Origin: Acidilobaceae archaeon
GTDB taxonomy: Archaea; Thermoproteota; Thermoprotei_A; Sulfolobales; Acidilobaceae
DNA length: 55,835 bases
Direction of reading: 5' to 3'
Assembly (NCBI GenBank): GCA_027082825.1
Contig: JALWTO010000033.1
Coordinates: 1 to 55,835 of the forward strand
Under the pieces are notes generated by a model, which made no database searches, was not told where the DNA came from, and was given only the letters and a program-made list of their open reading frames with translations. The translations under genes were made by a program, and so were the position numbers. Below, in pieces: positions 43,856-52,505 of the stretch; the stretch's first letter is position 1; every line of letters starts with the position of its first letter.

Positions 43856-43957
43856 ACTAGAGACGCCTAGAATAAAACAGGAGTTTCACGGGGGTAAAAA
43901 GAATGGGTATCATTAGAAGAGACCCAAGAATACGACTGATAGAAGTTAGCTTGAAAG

Positions 43958-44034
43958 TGGTGGACCGGCCGGGATTTGAACCCGGGGCATCTGCCGTGCG
44001 AGGGCAGCGCTCTTCCAGGCTGAGCTACCGGCCC
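43958..44034 (-). tRNA. tRNA-Ala (CGC)
   Basis: Complete intron-free cloverleaf of 74 bases plus encoded CCA at 43958-43960. The acceptor is GGGCCGG/CCGGUCC and contains the G3-U70 pair that identifies alanine tRNAs. The anticodon loop is CUCGCAC with anticodon CGC, and the T stem CCGGG/CCCGG matches that of tRNA-Lys in this window. It closes the decayed region. Confidence 0.96.
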
Positions 44035-44120
44035 ACCTATCCTATGATATTAATTTTTTGATCTTTGAGGATTTTTAAAACTAGCTATTTACTAACAAAG
44101 TTGCCTGTTGGTGATAGGAC

Positions 44121-44783
44121 ATGAATCTGAATCCAGGTATAGAGCCGAGTTTTAACTTGTCTAAATTTAGAAATATCGTTAATGACATAGATCATTTTTT
44201 GTCTGAAAGAGATTCTGCAAGAGAAAATGCCATAAAGAAAGCCCGTGATGTAATAAAGTTTAGTGGTTGGGCGATAACAGCTGTCCATAAAGGAGACTTA
44301 AAGGAGGCTAGGGAGTACCTTGATAATACAGAGAGATCGGCCAAAGAGCTATTAAATATGGTTAAGGCCTATCCAGAGCTCTATTATTCTGGAATGGTTT
44401 ATAATGCGATCTCTGAATATGTAGAGGCCAGAGTTTTTATTGACATAATAAAGGGTTCTGATCTCAAAGGGCCATCAGAACTAGGGGTTCAACCAGTTCC
44501 ATATCTCCAGGGCTTAGGAGATGTCGTTGGGGAGCTAAGAAGACTTGTCTTAGAGCTCATTAGAAAGGATGAATACGAGCTAGCCTGGAAGTTACTTGAA
44601 ATAATGGAATTTATATATTTCGAGCTAAGGAAACTTGACTATCCCGAAGCCCTCATCCCAGGTGTGAGACACAAGGCCGACGTAGCTAGAAGGCTTATCG
44701 ATGATACAAAAGCTCTTATTGTTGACTTAGAGAAAAGACATAAGCTATCTAGAGAAATAAAGTCTCTTCTTATGAATCATTAA
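44121..44783 (+). CDS. Translin-family protein
   Basis: All-helical 220-residue protein of the translin/TRAX family, which in eukaryotes forms octameric RNA-processing nuclease complexes. The family pattern VQPVPYLQGLGDVVGELRR at about 123-141 is clear, and the LRKLDYPEALIPGVRHKADVARRLI region follows near 172-196. GGTGATAGG precedes the ATG. It is monocistronic, between tRNA-Ala and the repair operon. The archaeal role is unknown; single-stranded RNA/DNA binding or nuclease activity is expected. Confidence 0.88.
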   Translation: MNLNPGIEPSFNLSKFRNIVNDIDHFLSERDSARENAIKKARDVIKFSGWAITAVHKGDLKEAREYLDNTERSAKELLNMVKAYPELYYSGMVYNAISEYVEARVFIDIIKGSDLKGPSELGVQPVPYLQGLGDVVGELRRLVLELIRKDEYELAWKLLEIMEFIYFELRKLDYPEALIPGVRHKADVARRLIDDTKALIVDLEKRHKLSREIKSLLMNH

Positions 44784-45052
44784 AACATTTACTTTAAAAT
44801 TTGGAAGATAATAACTATAAAGTTTAAATAATTCTGCTTAAGCCTTGCAAGATTTTGTTTATCTTTAATGAAGTTCTTAATTACTTTATAACTCTTTATG
44901 GTTTATAAACTGATAAGGCTTATGAAGCTCTGATCATCTCCTCTGATAACATAGAGTGAAGAAAAGGCAGATGACAAATTAGATTAACGCTAGAGAAGCA
45001 CCCTTTATGTAAGGTACTACTCTGCCTATAAAATTCTGGAGAGGGAACAACT

Positions 45053-46285
45053 TTGCTGATAGGGCACTTAGCCGATATTCATTTAGGTGCAAAACTTTAC
45101 GGCAGACAGGAGCTACGAGAGGACACATTAAAGGCATTTAGAGAATCAATAGATCTTCTGATTAAGGAAAGAGTGGATGTTATTCTTATCGCTGGAGATC
45201 TCTTTGATAGGCCAAGGCCAGAAAACACCTTTATCTTGGAGGCTATAAAAACTCTTAGAAAGGCAACTGAAAAAGGTATTAGAGTTATTTTGGCAGCCGG
45301 AGACCATGACACACCAAAGCTTAGAGACAGAAGCCCTCTAGAACTTATTGCCGAGGCTTTGGACGGAGTTTATTATCCAATACTTGAGAAATCATCAGAC
45401 CTTAATAGCCTAATTATAGAATTAAATAAAGTTAAGTTTGTTGTGACACCTTTTCCACGCGGATCATCTGAGCTTAAGAAGAGATTTTTCATTTCTATTA
45501 TTCCAGCTTTGGCAAAAATTACAGAAAGGGAAGAGCAGAAAAGGTCGATTCTCCTTGGTCACTTTGGTGTAGATGAAGCCTGTAGATGGGATGCAGTACT
45601 TCCAGCAAGTATGCTGCCTAGAAACTTTTATTATATAGCCCTGGGTCATGTTCACTCAAGAGTTATATCAAGAGGGTGTAGAGATTGTCCTGTTTTTGCA
45701 TATCCGGGAAGCCTTTATCCCTTAAAGATAGATGAGGCCATGAGTTCTCAAACACGAGGTCCTCTAATAGTGGATATTAGCTCTGACGAGCCAATTATAC
45801 ATCAGCCAAAAATAGAGGTAAGAAGACATTATGTCACAAAGCTTAGCTTCAATTCTGAAAGCACATTGAAAGAGAGAATAAAGGCTGCAATATTATCTTA
45901 TACAAACAAGGAGACATATAAACCAGTAATTCACCTTGATATAGAGATTCCCAATACCTTAAGAATTTTAGGAGTTATAAGAAACCTTATTTCAGAGCTT
46001 GAGAGAAACCTTGATGTAATTATAGTTTATAGATTGATCCCTCAAAAGAAAGTGTTTGGAGAGGGGAAGATCAAACCGAACTATAGTAAGGAGATTGATG
46101 AGATAGACCTTGTCTCAAAGTTTTTGAATGGAAACAGAACTCTCTCAAAGCTTGTTGTTGAGCTAAAGAATGCTATAGCTTATGGTAATGACATAGAATC
46201 AATTAGGAATATTATGAATGAGATATTAGATACCAAAAACTATGAACTTTGGAAAAAGATTTTAAGGGGGTCTCTTTCATCATGA
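45053..46285 (+). CDS. mre11: DNA double-strand break repair nuclease Mre11
   Basis: Metallophosphoesterase that works with Rad50 in processing DNA ends. Catalytic motifs are in order: ADIHLG (D8, H10), AGDLFD (D49), GDHD at 83-86 in place of the common GNHD, then GHFG and GHVHS. Length of 410 residues is normal, and the C-terminal Rad50-binding part is present. TTG start behind GGAGAGGG. The ATGA overlap with rad50 shows coupled translation; nurA and herA follow in one operon. Confidence 0.94.
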   Translation: MLIGHLADIHLGAKLYGRQELREDTLKAFRESIDLLIKERVDVILIAGDLFDRPRPENTFILEAIKTLRKATEKGIRVILAAGDHDTPKLRDRSPLELIAEALDGVYYPILEKSSDLNSLIIELNKVKFVVTPFPRGSSELKKRFFISIIPALAKITEREEQKRSILLGHFGVDEACRWDAVLPASMLPRNFYYIALGHVHSRVISRGCRDCPVFAYPGSLYPLKIDEAMSSQTRGPLIVDISSDEPIIHQPKIEVRRHYVTKLSFNSESTLKERIKAAILSYTNKETYKPVIHLDIEIPNTLRILGVIRNLISELERNLDVIIVYRLIPQKKVFGEGKIKPNYSKEIDEIDLVSKFLNGNRTLSKLVVELKNAIAYGNDIESIRNIMNEILDTKNYELWKKILRGSLSS

Positions 46286-47559
46286 CTTTAAAGTTAAGAT
46301 CCCTGAAGCTCTCAGGATTTCTTAGTTATTTTAATGAAGTAAACTTAGATTTGGATTCAGGTGTAATTGCAATAATAGGTGAGAACGGCTCTGGCAAAAG
46401 TAGCCTTGTTGACGCATTTTATTATTCATTAACACAACCTCAACAAGCAGTAAGGGTTGGAAAAAAGACTGACTTGGTTAATAGAAGGTCTCCGAGAGCG
46501 CGAATAACTTTAAGATTAGTGGATGAGACGTCTGAAGAGGAGATTATCTACATTATAGAGAGTACTATTGATAAAAAAGGAACTTCTCAGGTTATCCTTA
46601 GGAAAGGAAAAAGGGTTGAAGCCTCTGGCGTAAAGGCAGTTAGAGAAAAACTTTCAGAGATACTGGGTATTGAGAGAGCTAAATTGGAAACTATCATAGG
46701 ATCCTCTGTTATTATAAGACAAGGAGGACTAGACAACATCGTATATCTACTTTCCTCTGGTGAGAATAGAGAAAAGGTTAAGTTTTTTGAGAATGTGTTT
46801 GGATTAAGTGAGTATTCTAAAGCAAAAGATTTAATGGGAGAGCTTAGTATAATCGATGTTAAGGTAAAGAATACAGAGTACTCTTTGGCTCCAACAAGAA
46901 CATGGAGAAGAGAAATAGAGAGGTTAATATCAAGGTTAAGAAAAGAGGAAAGAGAACTTAAGAACAAACTTAAGGTTACTAAAGAGAGACTCTTTGAATA
47001 TGAAAGAGACAAGAAGGAGTTAGAAAAAAAGGTTGAAGAATTAAGGAAAAAAGTCGACGAACTTAATCAAGTCAAGGGAGAAATATTAACATTAGAACAG
47101 AGAAAGGGGAGACTCAGAGAAGAGATAACAAAACTTAGTTCTGAATTTAATGACATGAATAAGAAGTTAAAAGATATTGAAAAAAATTTGACAGAGATAA
47201 TGAGTGTTGCAAAGTATGCCCAGTATCGTGATAAGGCCTCAAAATATCACGAATTAAACAGCATGTTATCTAAACTACTTTTTGATATAAGGAGATTAAA
47301 GGAAATAAAAGATGCACTTGCTTTAATTATTTCTAATAAAGACACCAGACAAGAGTTTAATGAGATTAAAACATCCCTAGAGAGGCTCAGGAAATCTTAT
47401 AAAGAGCTTCATATAGAAATGGGAGAATTAGAGGGCCGAATTAAGGAGCTACAGGCTCAGATTAAAAGAGCAATTGATGACATAGAAAATATTTTTGGGG
47501 AACAAAAAATAATTTCAGAATCAGAAGGTAATCTCGAAAAAAATAAAGTTATCTATTGA
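46282..47559 (+). CDS. rad50: Rad50, N-terminal part (frame breaks in A7 run)
   Basis: SMC-like ATPase of the Mre11 complex. Walker A GENGSGKSS is near residues 31-39 and the first coiled-coil arm runs from about 190 onward. The frame ends at TGA 47557-47559. Skipping one base in the A run at 47537-47543 continues it in the frame of the C-terminal part with no further stop. The start ATG 46282 overlaps the mre11 stop; the frame is also open to 46249. Alone this piece lacks the hook and Walker B and would not be functional. Confidence 0.9.
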   Translation: MTLKLRSLKLSGFLSYFNEVNLDLDSGVIAIIGENGSGKSSLVDAFYYSLTQPQQAVRVGKKTDLVNRRSPRARITLRLVDETSEEEIIYIIESTIDKKGTSQVILRKGKRVEASGVKAVREKLSEILGIERAKLETIIGSSVIIRQGGLDNIVYLLSSGENREKVKFFENVFGLSEYSKAKDLMGELSIIDVKVKNTEYSLAPTRTWRREIERLISRLRKEERELKNKLKVTKERLFEYERDKKELEKKVEELRKKVDELNQVKGEILTLEQRKGRLREEITKLSSEFNDMNKKLKDIEKNLTEIMSVAKYAQYRDKASKYHELNSMLSKLLFDIRRLKEIKDALALIISNKDTRQEFNEIKTSLERLRKSYKELHIEMGELEGRIKELQAQIKRAIDDIENIFGEQKIISESEGNLEKNKVIY

Positions 47560-47623
47560 AAGCACCACAAGGGATGTCTTCCTTAAAGAAGAGGAGCTTC
47601 AAAATTTAAGAACTCAAAAATCA

Positions 47624-49063
47624 TTGCTAGAATCTCGTATAGCTGAGTTGGAAAATTCGCTAAAATTACTTGAAAGCTCGAAAGAACCTAAATGTCCTCT
47701 ATGTGGAGCACCACTTGACGCCGAAAAGAAAGACAGGATTATAACGAATCTACGTGGACAATTAGAAAAATCTAAGCTTAAAATTAGTATAATTAAGGAA
47801 AAACTAAGAGAAAGGAAAGAAGAGTTGGAAAAACTAAGAGAAAGGAAAGAAGAGTTGAAAGTCAAAGAAAGCCATCTTGAGAGAATCAGAAACTCCCTGA
47901 AAGATATAATAAATACTTTAGAGCCCTTAGAAAAGAAAAGAAGATCTATTAAAGAAAGGCTCATATTACTGAATTCTAGTATAGAAGAACTTGAGAGGAA
48001 ATATGATAACTCTCTTAAAAGGTTGCAGGAGCTTGAAAAAGCTGAAAGCATAGTAAATAGTTATGATATCTCTTTATTAAATAATCCTAAGAAGTCTCTG
48101 GAACTAATGAGTAAGAAAATTTCTTTAATGGAAAATAGGACCGAAGATCTTACTAGTAAGGTTAATTACATCAAAGAAGAACTTAAAACACTGTGTAATG
48201 TGTCATCTCTTGAACAAGCTTTAAATCTCATAGAGGAGTCTATAGAAAAGTCTTTGTTAAAAGAAGAACTCGAAGATAAGAAAAGATTTCTTGAAAGAAA
48301 GATAATGTCAATTAATGTGTTGCTTGATGAAAAAAGAAGTGAACTTAAGAAAATTAATGGGCAATTAGAGAAACTAAGAAGAAAGGAGAAGGGGCTAATT
48401 AATTTAGAGAAAGAATATCTGTTAAAGAGTGAAGAATTCAAAAAGGTATTAGAAAAACTTAGCAGATTAAAGCAAGATGTTCTTCATCTTAATGATATGA
48501 TAGATGAAACTCAAGAAAGCATTAAGAACCTTGAAGAATCTAAGTTTAAGCTTGAGGTACTCTCATATATAAGAGAAATTATATTTGAAAGGGTACCTAA
48601 ACTTCTGTTTTTAGAGTACTTGGCAAAGTTAGAAGATCTTATGAGTGATATACTTTCAAAGTTCGAGCTCAACTATACTGCTGTTAGTATAAGAGTTGAA
48701 AATAACATAATAAGCATAATGGCTATAGGTAGAGATGGAGTTCCAGTACCTTTAGGTAGCCTTAGCGGTGGTGAGAGAACCGCTATAGCATTAGCCTTTG
48801 TGCTTGCATTAAATATCTTGTTAGCTAGAAGAACAGGCTTTTTGATACTTGACGAACCGACAAATAATCTTGATGAAGAGAGAAGAAGAATATTGGTGGA
48901 CATACTGAAAGTTTTCAAAGGAGGAGAAAGGATCCCACAACTCATTGTGGTGTCTCATGACAGGGATGTTATAGAGGCTGCAGATGCAGTCTTTGAAGTT
49001 AATAGAGGGCCTTTAGGTTCAACATTAAGACCCCTTAAAGAGCAACAAATAGAAATAAGATGA
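47624..49063 (+). CDS. rad50: Rad50, C-terminal part
   Basis: Second half of Rad50. It has the zinc hook CPLCG at 24-28, a long returning coiled coil (about 45-350), the ABC signature LSGGERTA near 382-389, and Walker B FLILDEPTNNLDE near 410-422. A frame restored at the A7 run would join it to the N-terminal part to give a protein of about 925 residues, close to normal Rad50. TTG 47624 is the first start codon, and no good ribosome site precedes it, so separate translation looks unlikely. Confidence 0.9.
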   Translation: MLESRIAELENSLKLLESSKEPKCPLCGAPLDAEKKDRIITNLRGQLEKSKLKISIIKEKLRERKEELEKLRERKEELKVKESHLERIRNSLKDIINTLEPLEKKRRSIKERLILLNSSIEELERKYDNSLKRLQELEKAESIVNSYDISLLNNPKKSLELMSKKISLMENRTEDLTSKVNYIKEELKTLCNVSSLEQALNLIEESIEKSLLKEELEDKKRFLERKIMSINVLLDEKRSELKKINGQLEKLRRKEKGLINLEKEYLLKSEEFKKVLEKLSRLKQDVLHLNDMIDETQESIKNLEESKFKLEVLSYIREIIFERVPKLLFLEYLAKLEDLMSDILSKFELNYTAVSIRVENNIISIMAIGRDGVPVPLGSLSGGERTAIALAFVLALNILLARRTGFLILDEPTNNLDEERRRILVDILKVFKGGERIPQLIVVSHDRDVIEAADAVFEVNRGPLGSTLRPLKEQQIEIR

Positions 49064-49079
49064 TATGAGGTGGCAATGG

Positions 49080-50303
49080 ATGGCAAATTATTATTTTGAA
49101 AATATTTTAGAGGCTGCAGCAAAAAGAAAAAGTGAACTTAAAGAAATATTAAAGTTATTTTATGAAAAATCTGAAAATATCAAGAAAATAGAGCTTAAGG
49201 AGCTTCCACCTAAAGATCATCGGGCCCCAGTGCATGCTGCAGAGGATGGAGGACATAGACTTATAGACTTTGAAGCATATAGCATTTATTTAATAAAAGC
49301 TGGAGCCCTTTGTATCTCCTCTACGTCTGCAGAAAATCGTGAAATACCTGTAGAAAAGACTATAGCAGACGTTAACGTTATCATACCTCCTCGATATGCA
49401 GAAGAAAGAGTCTCTCTTTATAGAGAAATCTTAGAGTTATGGATCTCAAGGAGAGTCCTATGGGTATGCAAGCCAAACATGTTTCTTTGGGATGGAAGCC
49501 TAAGACCTCTTCTTATAAAACATAGACCAGGAGCTAGATATTCCAGGAGATACACCAAACTTATTCAAGGTATTTCAAAAAGAATTTCTTTTCTCTCAAG
49601 CTTGGATGATATAGCAAGTCTAATAACAAGTAGACTGGATAAAGCACCTCTTGTTTCTTTGAGAATGGTTAGAGAAGCATTGAAGATAACAGAAATAAAC
49701 AATAATGATGCTGAGTGGATTTCCTTCTTAGAGTGGTTAGAGAAACTATTATTGATCTCTATGTTTTTAAAGGATGCATGGGAGTTAGGGGCTATACCTG
49801 TTTTCATAACAAAGACAAGTAGGGAAACAATTCTCTTCGACAATGCCCTTCCGGATATTTACTATCTCAGACAATTAAAGCCTTTTGAGCCATTCAGAAC
49901 TCCAGGAAAGCTAAGAAAGAACCTTATCGGTGTAATGGGACTTCCTACTGAAGATGTAAAAAAATTAGGTCCTTTACTTCCTTCTATTGATTTATTAAAA
50001 GAAGTTTTTCTAAAAAAATTAGGCCTTATAGAGTTTTATGCTAGGCTTGAAAGAGCTGCTCCTCTTCTTAAAATTGAAATAGCTATTGATTTAAGCAAAC
50101 AAAGTCTTGTCAATTCAGAGCTTATTGACGAAATTATAGCTAACGTCTTGAAAAAACTGTTGTCTATACCTATCCTTGGAGGATATCCTCTTTCTTTAAG
50201 ACTTTCTCATTCAAAATGGAAAATTACTAACAAAGAATTAGATAAGGTACTACGGACACTAGGATTAGATATTGAACGAGGAGGTAGGGAGATGTTAAAA
50301 TGA
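49080..50303 (+). CDS. nurA: NurA 5'-3' nuclease
   Basis: Single-strand endonuclease and 5'-3' exonuclease that works with HerA to make 3' overhangs for recombination. Family marks are AAEDGGHRLIDF near 52-63 with the metal-binding Asp, and ALPDIYYLRQ further on. The frame is open to ATG 49065, but GAGGTGG at 49067-49073 makes ATG 49080 the likelier start (407 residues). Overlaps herA by four bases. Third gene of mre11-rad50-nurA-herA. Confidence 0.92.
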   Translation: MANYYFENILEAAAKRKSELKEILKLFYEKSENIKKIELKELPPKDHRAPVHAAEDGGHRLIDFEAYSIYLIKAGALCISSTSAENREIPVEKTIADVNVIIPPRYAEERVSLYREILELWISRRVLWVCKPNMFLWDGSLRPLLIKHRPGARYSRRYTKLIQGISKRISFLSSLDDIASLITSRLDKAPLVSLRMVREALKITEINNNDAEWISFLEWLEKLLLISMFLKDAWELGAIPVFITKTSRETILFDNALPDIYYLRQLKPFEPFRTPGKLRKNLIGVMGLPTEDVKKLGPLLPSIDLLKEVFLKKLGLIEFYARLERAAPLLKIEIAIDLSKQSLVNSELIDEIIANVLKKLLSIPILGGYPLSLRLSHSKWKITNKELDKVLRTLGLDIERGGREMLK

Positions 50304-51859
50304 AATGTGGAAATTTTTTAGTTGGATGGATAATTGGAGAAAGTTCACCTTCTAAGAGTGTAATTATCATAAGTGACGAAGGATCCAAAATAGCTAGAGC
50401 AGGGCTTTATGTCGCTGCAGAAGTTGATAACGAATGTATACTCGGTATATTGGAAAAAATCGTTAGTGGTAATCCTCTCTTACCAGAAGAAATATCAGAT
50501 TCTAAGGAGGTAGAGATTCTCACTTCATTTCCAGATCTAACTAAAAAACTTTATAAGAGAGGTTATGTTAGATGGCTTTCCAAGTTGGAACCTCTGGCAT
50601 CTAAAGGAATAATAGAAGCTCCTAGAATTCCTATAGATCCTAGCACGCCCGTTTATAGTGTAGAGGATTATTACTTAAAGAAAATATTTGGTAGTGAAGA
50701 GAACTCTTGGATCGAAATAGGATCCCTAGTTGGCCAACCCGATGTAAGAGTGGGAATTAATGTAAACAAGCTTTCTAGGCATTTGGCAATTCTGGCTATT
50801 ACAGGAGGAGGTAAGAGTAACACCGTCTGTATCATTTCTAAAAATATAGTTGAGAAACTTGGAGGTACTGTAGTTATTTTTGACATTCATGGCGAATATT
50901 CCAAAGCTGAAATCGCTTCATCAAGAAATCAAAAAGTGATAGAACCTAGGATACATCCACTCAGTCTTAACCTTTCAGAACTGATAAGGCTCATGAAGAT
51001 ACCTTCAAATGCAACCAATCAAGAGAGAATTCTAAGAGAAGCTTGGCATGAGGTCATTAGTAATGTAAAAAAGTCAAAAAGTACTCCAAATAATACGATT
51101 ATAAATCTTCTTAAAGAAAAAATAAGAAATATGACAGATAGCAAAAAACGTGACAAAACAAAAGTAGATATCAAAGCTGTCAATGGTGTCCTTAATAGAA
51201 TTGATGACCTAGAGGAAAATTATAGAGATATAATAGATGAACATACGCACACAAATCTTATAAACATAATCGAGCCAAGAAAGCTTAACATTTTCAACCT
51301 GAGTAGCATCGATGAAAGCGGAGCTGATGCTGTTGTCAGTCATTACCTCAGGAGAATACTTCATGAAAGAAAGCTTTGGAAAAATGGAGAACGCACTAAC
51401 GGTTATCCATCCCCTGTAATTACCGTTATAGAAGAAGCCCATGTTCTTATACCCAAGGACTCTAACACGTTAACAAAATACTGGGCTTCAAGAATTGCAA
51501 GGGAAGGAAGGAAGTTTGGCATAGGATTGGTTTTAGTAAGTCAAAGACCTAAAGGACTTGATCCTAATGTGTTAAGTCAGACTAACAATAAGATAATCTT
51601 AAGAATAGTTGAACCTACAGATCAGAAGTATGTAAGAGAAGCAAGCGAGCAACTAAGTGAAGATCTTTTGGAGCTTCTTCCTGATCTTAATCCTGGAGAG
51701 GCTATAGTGATCGGTTCTATGGTTAAGATACCTGCACTTGTTAAAATAGATTACTGTAAGAGTTTAAGCACCAGCGCAGATATTGATATGGTCAAAGAAT
51801 GGGAGTTCTTAGCTCAACAGACCATGAGCCTAGATGACATCAAAAATTTGGTTCTATGA
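50300..51859 (+). CDS. herA: HerA bipolar DNA helicase/translocase
   Basis: Hexameric FtsK/HerA-type ATPase. An N-terminal HAS beta-barrel occupies about residues 1-110, Walker A TGGGKSN is at 168-174, and Walker B VIEEAHVLIP lies near 379-388, followed by an SQRP motif. Length of 519 residues is normal. It works with NurA, whose gene overlaps, and with Mre11-Rad50 in end resection. Last gene of the operon. Confidence 0.94.
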   Translation: MKCGNFLVGWIIGESSPSKSVIIISDEGSKIARAGLYVAAEVDNECILGILEKIVSGNPLLPEEISDSKEVEILTSFPDLTKKLYKRGYVRWLSKLEPLASKGIIEAPRIPIDPSTPVYSVEDYYLKKIFGSEENSWIEIGSLVGQPDVRVGINVNKLSRHLAILAITGGGKSNTVCIISKNIVEKLGGTVVIFDIHGEYSKAEIASSRNQKVIEPRIHPLSLNLSELIRLMKIPSNATNQERILREAWHEVISNVKKSKSTPNNTIINLLKEKIRNMTDSKKRDKTKVDIKAVNGVLNRIDDLEENYRDIIDEHTHTNLINIIEPRKLNIFNLSSIDESGADAVVSHYLRRILHERKLWKNGERTNGYPSPVITVIEEAHVLIPKDSNTLTKYWASRIAREGRKFGIGLVLVSQRPKGLDPNVLSQTNNKIILRIVEPTDQKYVREASEQLSEDLLELLPDLNPGEAIVIGSMVKIPALVKIDYCKSLSTSADIDMVKEWEFLAQQTMSLDDIKNLVL

Positions 51860-51973
51860 CAGACCATTCGTTCATTTGGATATCATAATAGTTGAGGAGG
51901 GTATTACTGTCGATAGGTGAGTAAGGTAATAGGCTCGGAAAGATTCTTATGATGCCCCAGTTAATATGCTACT

Positions 51974-51998
51974 TATGCTACTCAGTCTGAGTAGCATA
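51974..51998. repeat. 25-base near-perfect palindrome
   Basis: TATGCTACTCAG, one base, then its exact reverse complement CTGAGTAGCATA, between herA and the Alba gene. It could be a dyad-symmetric operator or a transcript-end hairpin for herA; it is 115 bases past the herA stop. A plus-strand coding-like piece, about 52010-52117, follows it and is unidentified. Confidence 0.6.
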
Positions 51999-52111
51999 GT
52001 AAGAAGAGATCAATGAGGCTCTTAACAGAAAACACTTCCTTCCTCAGAACAAGATAAAGGAAATATCCATACTGGCCGAGCCCATAAAGGATGAAGAAGG
52101 CCTAATGAGAC

Positions 52112-52420
52112 CTAGGAGGTTTCATCACCGCCCTTAGGACCTCTGGCCAGTCTTATCTCTATTATTGGTACTCTTCTCGATCTTCCACTCTCGTCAGAAA
52201 TCTCCTCACTATCTATCTTTACATTCTTTACTACAACATCTTTCAAAAAGACCCTTCTTATCCTTTCTGCCACATCAACTGCCTTACTTATGTTATTTCC
52301 TCTGGCCTTAAGTATAACTTCAGATGCTCCTTCAGTGAAAAGCCTTATGGCTGCCAAAACGTAGTTCATCGCAGGTTTCTTACCTACAAGAACTGCATTA
52401 GCTTGGTAAGGTTCTGCCAT
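52112..52420 (-). CDS. albA: Chromatin protein Alba
   Basis: Abundant DNA/RNA-binding chromatin protein of archaea. The 102-residue sequence has VGKKPAMNYV near 12-21 with the lysine pair that contacts DNA and is acetylated in Sulfolobus (K16 there), and the family core RIRRVFLKDVVVKNVKI. The frame is open to GTG 52429, but that codon is part of GAGGAGGTGA, which is the ribosome site for ATG 52420. Single copy in this window. Confidence 0.95.
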   Translation of the reverse strand: MAEPYQANAVLVGKKPAMNYVLAAIRLFTEGASEVILKARGNNISKAVDVAERIRRVFLKDVVVKNVKIDSEEISDESGRSRRVPIIEIRLARGPKGGDETS

Positions 52421-52505
52421 TTCACTCACCTCCTCTCAGGCTTAGAAGCCTCTTTAGGAATAAATAAAGGTTAAGGATAAAAGTAAAACTGCTTATGAGA
52501 ATATC

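Noticed and set aside
47614-48051. Serine/leucine-rich frame opposite rad50
   Set aside because: Shadow of coiled-coil coding on the plus strand; low-complexity composition and no ribosome site.
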